Source of the DNA: Mycobacteroides franklinii
Lineage (GTDB): Bacteria > Actinomycetota > Actinomycetes > Mycobacteriales > Mycobacteriaceae
Direction: 5' to 3'
NCBI RefSeq assembly: GCF_002013895.1
Contig: NZ_MAFQ01000009.1
Location: 186,001-250,000, forward strand
DNA length: 64,000 bases
The position numbers and the translations under genes are program-made. Every line of letters starts with the position of its first letter. Position 1 is the first letter of the stretch. Of this stretch, positions 57,564-64,000 are shown piece by piece. The notes under the pieces are model-generated. The model made no database searches, was not told the origin of the DNA, and saw only the letters and a program-made list of their open reading frames with translations.

Positions 57564-58403
57564 ATGTCGGAGCACCGTCGCACGTCAATCTCTGTCGACG
57601 GGCACCGGCTGGCGTATCGCCAGTTCGGTTCCGGGGACCGCGTCGTAGTGCTGTCTCATGCGTTCCTCACCTCGCACTACCTGGAGCATGCCTGGGCCAA
57701 GGAATTGGCCGCGCGCGGCTTCCGGGTGATCTGCCTGGATCTGCTGGGCACCACCGCCGATGAGCGCCCGCTGGAACCCGACCGCTACAACTCGCAGGCC
57801 CTGGGGCGTCAGCTCATTGGCGCCCTGGACGCCCTCGGCATCGAGCGTGCAGTGCTCGGCGGCACGTCCGTCGGCGCGAACGTCTCCATCGAGGCAGCGG
57901 CATTGGCACCCGAACGGGTTGCCGGGCTGCTGCTGGAGGGACCGTTCCTGGAACGGGGCATCGGCACCGCCGGCTATCTGTGGCCGGCCGGGCTCACGCT
58001 GTTCACCCTCGGTCGGCCGCTGATCTGGCTGGCCGGTGCGGTGGCGCGATCGTTCCCCGAGACCGAACAGCCGACCTTGGGCTTGCTCCGCGAATTCTTT
58101 ATCGCGCCGCCATCACGGTCCGCGGCGTTCATGAGGGGCATGCTGGTGGGGCGGATGGCTCCGCCGCGGGCGGTACGCCGAGCGGTAAACGCGCCGACGA
58201 TGATTCTCTCGTTGACCGCCGACCCGCTGCACCCGGCGGCAGACGCACACAATCTCGCCATCGATATCGTTGGCGCACAGGTAATTTCGGCCGGAACGCT
58301 GGCCACCCTGCGCTTCTGGCCGCGGCGGGTGACACCCGCGATCGTGAGCTTCCTGGTGGAGACGTTCGGCATCGATGTCACCGCCCGGCAAGCCGATGCC
58401 TAG
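57564..58403 (+). CDS. Alpha/beta-hydrolase
   Basis: 279 residues, ATG 7 bp after accD6. Oxyanion region VVVLSHAFLTSHYLEHAW near 28-45, nucleophile GGTSVGANVS near 98-107, Asp near SLTADPLHPAAD near 213-224. The expected late catalytic His is not obvious: the segment near 243-255 reads ISAGTLATLRFWP, where related enzymes have a GH pair. It may therefore be inactive or use another residue. The substrate is unknown. Confidence 0.82.
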   Translation: MSEHRRTSISVDGHRLAYRQFGSGDRVVVLSHAFLTSHYLEHAWAKELAARGFRVICLDLLGTTADERPLEPDRYNSQALGRQLIGALDALGIERAVLGGTSVGANVSIEAAALAPERVAGLLLEGPFLERGIGTAGYLWPAGLTLFTLGRPLIWLAGAVARSFPETEQPTLGLLREFFIAPPSRSAAFMRGMLVGRMAPPRAVRRAVNAPTMILSLTADPLHPAADAHNLAIDIVGAQVISAGTLATLRFWPRRVTPAIVSFLVETFGIDVTARQADA

Positions 58404-58855
58404 AGGTCGATGACGATCTTTCCGTGCACATGCCGCCCGGCCTGAACCTCGACCGCGCGGCGTATCTGGTCGATCGGGAAGCTCGCCGCGATGGGCACCC
58501 GGAGTTGGCCCGCAGCGACCAGCCGGGCCAGTTCTTCCAGGGCGCCCTGCGCGGCGTTCGCGCCATTGGCCGCAGACACGCCCTCGATTTGTGTGGCGAT
58601 GGTGCAGATGCGGCCGTCAGGGACACCGAGTTCCCTTGCGGCGTGCACTGTTTCAACTCCGTGCAGGTCTATGGCTGCGGTGATACCGCCGGGAGCCAGC
58701 GCTCGAACCCTCTCCCCCAGGCCGTCACCGTAGGCGACCGGCTCCGCCCCGAGACCGCGCAGCGAATCGGAGGATGTCTCCGATCCGGTCCCGATCACGC
58801 GCGCTCCGGCGATGCGGGCCAGCTGCACGCTGCTGGCGATGATCGAGTCCGGCAA
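58400..58855 (-). pseudogene. Zinc-independent MDR (quinone reductase-like), C-terminal fragment
   Basis: The 151 residues match the C-terminal half of medium-chain dehydrogenases/reductases: VQLARIAGARVIGTGSE (cofactor-binding betaalpha), GGITAAIDLHGVETV near 56-70, and a terminal IRRAVEVQAGRHVHGKIVI. The N-terminal catalytic domain is missing, and the Rossmann GXGXXG that should precede VQLAR is replaced by PDSIIASS. No RBS at the TTG used. The break lies next to a broken tetR gene, which suggests one deletion removed both 5' halves. Confidence 0.78.
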
Positions 58856-58869
58856 GATCGCCCACGTCC

Positions 58870-59084
58870 AGACCCGGACCGAAACTGCTGGCTGCCATCA
58901 CCACAATTCTCGACGCCGGCCGCGCGGCGGGTGATCTCCGCTCCGATGTCACCGCCGAAGACATCGCCGCCTCCCTCATCGGCATCTTCACCGTGGCCCC
59001 CGGCCCGCGCATGTGGCCCAGGCCAGTCGCTTGCTGAATCTCCTCATGGACGGCCTGCGTCCCCGTCCCCTACTGTTAGAGTGA
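58870..59084 (+). pseudogene. TetR regulator, C-terminal fragment with frameshift
   Basis: Protein-like sequence LLAAITTILDAGRAAGDLRS and VTAEDIAASLIGIFTVAPG, then after a frame change AQASRLLNLLMDGLRPRP to a TGA at 59082. This is the C-terminal end of a TetR-family ligand domain; the HTH is absent. The frame change lies near 59010-59018. It faces the truncated MDR gene. Confidence 0.65.
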
Positions 59085-59120
59085 CGCTTCATTCACATAA
59101 TTGACAAGGGAGTCTGCGGA

Positions 59121-59507
59121 ATGGCACTTCGGCGCAAGAAGGCACTCAAGTTGCTTGTCGACGGTCAGCCGACCGCGACGCTCGTGACGACGAAGGTCGG
59201 CCCGAGTCTTTTCCAGCGGCTGTCGGTGCTCATCGCGAACCTGATCCGCATCGGATTCCGCGCGGGCGGTGCAGGATTGGCAGCCACCGGTGTCGCACAC
59301 TTCGTCGCACCCCAGCCGTTCGAGTCCATCTCCAAGGTCGCCTTCCCGGAGGACACTCGCCGCTGGGTCTACCAAAACGGCTTCACCGAGCTGTTGCTCG
59401 GACTGGCGCTGGCGTTCCGGCGCACCCGCATCGTGGGCAGCCTCGGCGGCCTCGCCTACGTCGCGTTCCTCGTCAGCCGTGTGATCGGTAACGCCAGCAA
59501 GAGCTGA
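59121..59507 (+). CDS. DoxX-like small membrane protein
   Basis: 128 residues, strong RBS AAGGGAG. After a basic N-terminus, three to four helices: LIRIGFRAGGAGLAATGVAHF near 41-61, NGFTELLLGLALAF near 84-97, GSLGGLAYVAFLVSRVI near 105-121. The FVAPQPFESISKVAFPEDTRRW segment recalls DoxX-like proteins of mycobacteria. The function is unknown. Confidence 0.78.
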   Translation: MALRRKKALKLLVDGQPTATLVTTKVGPSLFQRLSVLIANLIRIGFRAGGAGLAATGVAHFVAPQPFESISKVAFPEDTRRWVYQNGFTELLLGLALAFRRTRIVGSLGGLAYVAFLVSRVIGNASKS

Positions 59508-59512
59508 CGCTC

Positions 59513-60046
59513 TTAGCCGACTCCGCGCAGCCAGGTCACCTCGGCGCCGTCGCCGCCACTGCGGTACGGCTCCAGCGCGTCATCCCACGCGGTGCCGAGC
59601 ATGTTGTCGAGCTCTGAGGTGATGCTGCCGGCGTCGGATTCCATCAGCCCACGCAAACGCATCTCGCTGACCATGATGTCGCCGTTGGCGCTCGTCGCGC
59701 CGCTCCACATGCCCAGCTGCGGGACGTGGCTGAATCGCTGACCGTCCACGCCCTCGCTGGGATCCTCGGTGACCTCGAAGCGCAGCACCGGCCATGAGCG
59801 CAGGGCGTTGGCCAGGCGTGCGCCGGTACCGACCGGGCCCACCCAGTTGGTGACGGCGCGCAGCTGCCCCGGCATGGCCGGTTGGGCCTGCCAGCGCAGC
59901 TTGAGCGTCTCCAGGCCACGGGCCGAAGGAGCCGACGTCAGCGTTGACGTTAAAGCCCACTCGACGTGCGGGCATACCGCGGCCGGTGAGGCATGGACAT
60001 ACACCACGCCGGTTGTCGAGTCGGCGAACTGAGGCGACGCGTGCAT
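59513..60046 (-). CDS. DUF3145 protein
   Basis: 177 residues, RBS AAGGAGC. The N-terminal TTGVVYVHASPAAVCPHVEWAL near 11-32 is the hallmark of actinobacterial DUF3145. The C-terminal half (ISELDNMLGTAWDDALEPYR-like) is also conserved. No signal peptide. The function is unknown; conservation across actinobacteria suggests a housekeeping role. Its stop is six bp from the convergent DoxX-like gene. Confidence 0.88.
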   Translation of the reverse strand: MHASPQFADSTTGVVYVHASPAAVCPHVEWALTSTLTSAPSARGLETLKLRWQAQPAMPGQLRAVTNWVGPVGTGARLANALRSWPVLRFEVTEDPSEGVDGQRFSHVPQLGMWSGATSANGDIMVSEMRLRGLMESDAGSITSELDNMLGTAWDDALEPYRSGGDGAEVTWLRGVG

Positions 60047-60227
60047 TCGTAGTGCTCCTTTGTCTTCGACGAGGACGTCTTCCCCAACGACTCGCGAAGC
60101 TTCCAGAGCGTGTTACCGAATTACATCAATGTGCCTTGTGACACCATTGTGCCCCGTGGTGCGCGTGTTGCGCCAGTCCTGAGACCGAATTTGAGGTAAC
60201 GGCTTCCTGAGAGTTTGGGACCGTCTC

Positions 60228-61046
60228 TTAGCCGAACTCGGCCAGCACGGCGTCAGACAGCTGTGGCCACACCTGATTGGCCCAGCCGTCGAAGTTCCGA
60301 TCCGTCAGGACGACCAGCGCCAGATCGACGGTCGGGTCCACCCAGATGAATGTGCCGGACTGCCCAAAGTGCCCGTAGGTGGCCGGCGAGTTCTCGGCAC
60401 CCGTCCAGTGCGGAATCTTGCTTCCTTTGATCTCGAAGCCCAGGCCCCAATCGTTGGGGCGCTGCACGCCATATCCCGGCAGTACCCCGTCCAGCCCCGG
60501 AAACACGACATTCGTCGCGCGGTGGTGTGTTTCGGCGCTGACCAGGCGCGGCCGCAGCAGATCACCGGCGAAGGCCACGAGGTCTAGCACCGTGGACGTG
60601 GCCCCATACCCCGCCGTGTCTGCCCCACCGGGCAGCGTGGTGTTACCCATGCCGAGCGGTTCGAGTACGGCCTCGCGTAGGTATGCACTGAACTCGATGG
60701 TGGCGGCGTCCTCGATCGTGTGCGCAAGAACGGCGAAGCCATAGTTGGAGTAGACGCGACGGGTACCCGGCTTGGCGATCACCGCGTCGGAAAGCATTGA
60801 CAGTCCCGACGCGTGCGCCAGCAGATGCTCGACGGTCGAGCCGGGCGGACCGGCCGGGGCCGCCAGTTCGATGGCACCTTCTTCCAGTGCCACCTGCGCG
60901 GCCCGGGCCACCAGCGGCTTGGTCACCGACGCGAGTGCGAATTGCTGCGTCACAGGGCCGATTTGGGCCCTGATGCCCTCCGGCCCCACCACTGCGGCAG
61001 CGACAGTCGTTACCGGCCAGTCGGCGACGAGGTCGAGAGCACCCAT
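60228..61046 (-). CDS. Serine hydrolase (beta-lactamase/D-Ala-D-Ala carboxypeptidase type)
   Basis: 272 residues from the ATG at 61046; a much longer open frame upstream is antisense to mscR. Class-C-like motifs: SxxK in [11 protein letters not shown] near 39-49, Tyr-x-Asn in [12 protein letters not shown] near 102-113, and GHFGQSGTF near 227-235 in place of HxG/KTG. No signal peptide, so it is a cytoplasmic esterase-type member, not a resistance beta-lactamase. It is divergent from mscR with 24 bp between starts. Confidence 0.88.
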   Translation of the reverse strand: MGALDLVADWPVTTVAAAVVGPEGIRAQIGPVTQQFALASVTKPLVARAAQVALEEGAIELAAPAGPPGSTVEHLLAHASGLSMLSDAVIAKPGTRRVYSNYGFAVLAHTIEDAATIEFSAYLREAVLEPLGMGNTTLPGGADTAGYGATSTVLDLVAFAGDLLRPRLVSAETHHRATNVVFPGLDGVLPGYGVQRPNDWGLGFEIKGSKIPHWTGAENSPATYGHFGQSGTFIWVDPTVDLALVVLTDRNFDGWANQVWPQLSDAVLAEFG

Positions 61047-61070
61047 GGCTGGGACTGTAGCGTCATGCGC

Positions 61071-62159
61071 ATGTCTCAAACTGTGCGCGGTGTGATCGCT
61101 CGTTCGGTGAAGGCTCCGGTGGAATTGGTGGACATCATCGTCCCCGATCCGGGCCCCGGTGAGGTTGTGGTGAAGGTGCAGGCGTGCGGGGTGTGCCACA
61201 CCGATCTGACCTACCGCGAGGGCGGCATCAACGACGAGTTTCCGTTCCTGTTGGGTCATGAGGCGGCTGGGATCGTGGAAACCGTCGGCGAGGGTGTAAC
61301 CACCGTAGCGCCGGGCGATTTCGTGATCCTGAACTGGCGCGCGGTGTGTGGGGTGTGCCGTGCCTGCAAGCGTGGCCGCCCGCAGTACTGCTTCGACACG
61401 TTCAACGCGAAGCAGAAGATGACGTTGACCGATGGCACCGAGCTGACCCCCGCCCTGGGCATCGGGGCGTTCATCGAGAAAACACTCGTGCACGCCGGGC
61501 AGTGCACCAAGGTCGATCCGTCCGCCGATCCGGCCGTTGTCGGTTTGTTGGGCTGCGGGGTGATGGCCGGGCTGGGCGCGGCGGTCAACACAGGCAACGT
61601 GGGCCGTGATGACACCGTGGCGGTCATCGGCTGCGGCGGTGTCGGGGACGCCGCGATCGCCGGCGCCCGACTCGCCGGGGCGCGCACCATCATCGCCATC
61701 GACACCGATGACAAAAAGCTGCAGTGGGCCAAGGATTTCGGTGCCACGCACACCATCAATGCACGACAGGTCCAGGACGTGGTCACCGCGGTCCAAGAGC
61801 TCACCGATGAGGTCGGCGCCGACGTCGTGATCGACGCGGTGGGACGCCCGGAAACCTGGAAGCAGGCCTTCTACGCCCGTGATCTGGCAGGCACCGTGGT
61901 CCTGGTCGGTGTCCCGACACCGGATATGACACTGGAGATGCCGCTCATCGACTTCTTCTCCCGTGGCGGATCACTGAAGTCCTCCTGGTACGGGGACTGC
62001 CTCCCCGAACGCGACTTCCCGACCTTGGTATCGCTGTACCAGCAGGGCCGCCTACCGCTGGATCGCTTCGTCACCGAACGCATCGGCATCGACAACATCG
62101 AGGCCGCCTTCGAAAAAATGCACCACGGCGAGGTCCTGCGCTCTGTCGTGGTGCTGTAG
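61071..62159 (+). CDS. mscR: S-nitrosomycothiol reductase / mycothiol-dependent formaldehyde dehydrogenase MscR
   Basis: 362 residues from the ATG at 61071 (MSQTVRG); an ATG two codons earlier is in frame. Zinc MDR: catalytic [11 protein letters not shown] near 36-46, GHEAAGIV near 61-68, structural-zinc cysteines in [15 protein letters not shown] near 91-105 and cofactor site [15 protein letters not shown] near 186-200. It detoxifies formaldehyde and nitric oxide as mycothiol adducts. Very like Rv2259. Confidence 0.93.
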   Translation: MSQTVRGVIARSVKAPVELVDIIVPDPGPGEVVVKVQACGVCHTDLTYREGGINDEFPFLLGHEAAGIVETVGEGVTTVAPGDFVILNWRAVCGVCRACKRGRPQYCFDTFNAKQKMTLTDGTELTPALGIGAFIEKTLVHAGQCTKVDPSADPAVVGLLGCGVMAGLGAAVNTGNVGRDDTVAVIGCGGVGDAAIAGARLAGARTIIAIDTDDKKLQWAKDFGATHTINARQVQDVVTAVQELTDEVGADVVIDAVGRPETWKQAFYARDLAGTVVLVGVPTPDMTLEMPLIDFFSRGGSLKSSWYGDCLPERDFPTLVSLYQQGRLPLDRFVTERIGIDNIEAAFEKMHHGEVLRSVVVL

Positions 62160-62173
62160 CCGGGCAGCCCGTT

Positions 62174-63919
62174 GTGATCAACCGGAGGCAGTTTGTGATC
62201 GGCGGTGCCGCGGCGGCCACTGCCACAACGGGATTGGCCGCCCTGGCAGGGTGCGGCGATGACACCGCACCCGGCTCCGGTGCGGACCTGATCTTCGTCG
62301 GCGGTCCGGTCGTGACGGTCGACGGCCACAGCACCACGGCCGAGGCGCTGGCCGTGTCGGCGGGCAGGATCGTCGCCGTCGGGTCGCGGCAGGACGTGAT
62401 GCAGCGGCGCAGCGCGGGTACGCAGGTCATCGAGCTCGACGGCCGCGCGGTGTTGCCCGCGTTCGTGGAACCGCACAGTCATCCGCTGCAGGTTGCGTTG
62501 ACACTCGGCCCGCCCGCGATCGACGTCCGCCCGTTTGTGGTGTCGAGCGGCAAGGAGGTGATGCAGAAGCTCGCCGACGCAGTCAACGCCAGCACCGACG
62601 GCACTCAGGTGCTGCTGTACGGCATCGACGTCCTGCTGCAGCCCGACCTCCAATTGCCCACGCGCACAGAGCTTGACGCGCTGGCCCCGAACAATCCGGT
62701 GATCATCGTCGCCAACAGTGGGCACGCTGCCTACGCGAACACGGCCTCGTTCCGGCTCGCCGGTATCACCAATGACACACCCAATCCGACCGGTGCGGAG
62801 TACGTCCACGGTCCGGACGGTGAGCTCACCGGAGAGGTGCGCGAGGCCGCGGCCCTGCAAACGCTGGCCATGCCCTACCTGCTGAAGGTCGCCCAACCCA
62901 ATGCGTTCGAGAACATGCAGTGGGCCTTTGGTCAGCTGGCCGCCGCCGGTATCGCGACCTCCAGCGAGCACAGTTTCACCGCGGCCCAACAGGGCGACCT
63001 GTACCGCAAGATGGCGGCGGATCCGGATGTCAAGCTCCGAATCCGCGCCTATGAGATCGGCACGCCAGACCTCGCCAAGGACCCGGCGCATCGGGCGGGC
63101 ACCCCGGCAGGGGCGGATCAGCTGTTCGCCCAGATCGGCATGAAACTCTGGGCCGACGGATCACCTTGGCAGGGAAACATTTTCACCTCATTCCCCTATC
63201 TGGATACCGCGGCGACACGGCGAATGGGACTGGAGCCGCACCACCACGGGGGCATGAACTACACGCCGGAGCAGATCACCGAGCTGGCGACGGCGTTCAT
63301 CAAGCAGGGTTGGCAGCTGTCCTGCCACGTGCACGGCGATTCAGCGATCGACATCGTGCTGGACGCGTACGAGAAAGCGCGGTCTCCGGCCTCGGTGCGT
63401 TCTCGTCTGGAGCATGTCGGCGCGATGACCCCCGCCCAGTTCCAGCGTGCGGCGAAGCTGGGTGTCCATCCGAGCCTGTTCATCGAGCACGTGTACTTCT
63501 GGGGAGACCCGCTCATGGACGAGTTGTTCGGTGCGGACCACGGTGCCCACTGGATGTCCGCGAAGTCGGCTGTCGACGCCGGGCTGCGTGTCTCCTTCCA
63601 CAACGACGGCAATGTCTCGCCACCCGATCCGCTGGGCAATATCGCCACCGCCGTCACGCGCAAGGCCAAGGGTTCTGGTCGAGTATTGGCCCCCGAGCAG
63701 CGGCTCACCGTTGCACAGGCCGTGCGCGCACACACCATCGACGCGGCCTGGCAACTGCATCTGGATACCGAAATCGGCAGCCTCGAGGTGGGTAAGTACG
63801 CCGACCTGGTGGTGCTCTCGGCCGATCCGCACGCGGTGAATCCGGATGCCCTGCGCGATATCACGGTGTGCGCGACCTACCTCGCCGGGCGGCAGACCTA
63901 CGCCACACCCGAGTCCTGA
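62174..63919 (+). CDS. Tat-exported amidohydrolase (YtcJ-like)
   Basis: 581 residues, GTG start 14 bp after mscR. The N-terminus INRRQFVIGGAAAATATTG is a twin-arginine signal and ends in a lipobox (LAALAGC), so the protein is probably a Tat lipoprotein. Amidohydrolase features: early beta-sandwich (GGPVVTVDGHSTTAEALA), metal motif EPHSHP near 97-102, HVHGDSAID near 386-394, late Asp region FHNDGNVSPP near 475-484, and the terminal ADLVVLSADP. YtcJ-type enzymes hydrolyse amides or imides; the substrate is unknown. Confidence 0.9.
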   Translation: MINRRQFVIGGAAAATATTGLAALAGCGDDTAPGSGADLIFVGGPVVTVDGHSTTAEALAVSAGRIVAVGSRQDVMQRRSAGTQVIELDGRAVLPAFVEPHSHPLQVALTLGPPAIDVRPFVVSSGKEVMQKLADAVNASTDGTQVLLYGIDVLLQPDLQLPTRTELDALAPNNPVIIVANSGHAAYANTASFRLAGITNDTPNPTGAEYVHGPDGELTGEVREAAALQTLAMPYLLKVAQPNAFENMQWAFGQLAAAGIATSSEHSFTAAQQGDLYRKMAADPDVKLRIRAYEIGTPDLAKDPAHRAGTPAGADQLFAQIGMKLWADGSPWQGNIFTSFPYLDTAATRRMGLEPHHHGGMNYTPEQITELATAFIKQGWQLSCHVHGDSAIDIVLDAYEKARSPASVRSRLEHVGAMTPAQFQRAAKLGVHPSLFIEHVYFWGDPLMDELFGADHGAHWMSAKSAVDAGLRVSFHNDGNVSPPDPLGNIATAVTRKAKGSGRVLAPEQRLTVAQAVRAHTIDAAWQLHLDTEIGSLEVGKYADLVVLSADPHAVNPDALRDITVCATYLAGRQTYATPES

Positions 63920-63932
63920 TACCCGGTGCGCC

Positions 63933-64000
63933 TCAGTGCTGGGGATCGAACATTCCCCGGGCGTTCTTGACCCTGTACAACTCGTAATCTGCCTGCTGCA
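63933..64000 (-). CDS. C-terminal end of an unidentified gene (3' partial view)
   Basis: The last 21 complete codons before a TGA at 63935-63933 read QQADYELYRVKNARGMFDPQH. The tail resembles the ends of some FAD-linked oxidoreductases, but that is weak. The gene continues beyond the window. Confidence 0.5.
   Translation of the reverse strand, partial: QQADYELYRVKNARGMFDPQH

Noticed and set aside
61871..63091. 406-codon open frame antisense to mscR and the amidohydrolase gene
   Set aside because: It is a GC-bias shadow across two real genes, with no RBS or domain.

Overview
The window is high-GC actinobacterial DNA. It carries the mycobacterial FAS-II cluster (mabR-fabD-acpM-kasA-accD6), aceE, mscR, ptkA/ptpA, ahpE, an MspA-type porin, LpqN-type and DUF3558 lipoproteins, a 13E12-family HNH gene and a truncated 7-TM protein resembling the MAB_1171c family. 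This points to a rapidly growing mycobacterium, most likely of the Mycobacteroides abscessus/chelonae group. Species is inferred from gene content only.

Layout. (1) 1-12.4 kb is conserved backbone: the end of a moxR-DUF58 operon, a 13E12 gene under a probable LexA box, a HugZ-like protein, the overlapping minus-strand chain cobC > Nif3-like > zinc-ribbon > RNase H/phosphatase, then ptkA-ptpA-SURF1, cobD and an MpaB-type oxygenase gene. The order follows M. tuberculosis Rv2228c-Rv2237 as I recall it. (2) 12.4-45.7 kb is accessory DNA inserted between the homologues of Rv2237 and ahpE (Rv2238c). It holds a nickel/cobalt permease, a WXG/PPE-like secretion cassette with a DUF2235 lipase-like gene, an LpqN lipoprotein, an MspA-like porin with a co-transcribed secreted partner, several small membrane proteins, a six-gene 12.8 kb operon (two DUF4132 paralogues, MoxR-type AAA ATPase, DUF5682, VWA, SWIM zinc finger), and an 8.1 kb integrative element bounded by a 27-bp direct repeat of the tRNA-Val 3' end. 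(3) 45.7-64 kb is backbone again: tRNA-Val, ahpE, DUF3052, a lipoprotein, aceE, a DM13/DoxX/TetR operon, mabR and FAS-II, a deletion scar, DUF3145, a serine hydrolase, mscR and a Tat-dependent amidohydrolase.

How genes work together. The six-gene operon is tightly coupled translationally and matches the E. coli yehI/yehL/yehM/yehP/yehQ family set: an ATPase, its VWA partner, a SWIM protein and very large DUF4132 proteins. It is the best candidate for an uncharacterised multi-protein machine. The integrative element carries a tyrosine integrase, a fragment of a second integrase, a broken serine recombinase, a chimeric ParB-methyltransferase pseudogene, a protein with four tandem HTH-like units, and three consecutive genes for exported proteins: a Gln-rich secreted protein, a membrane-anchored protein, and a lipoprotein whose acylated Cys is followed by 21 Thr encoded by an (ACT)20 microsatellite. 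In the FAS-II cluster kasA is followed directly by accD6, without the kasB found there in M. tuberculosis.
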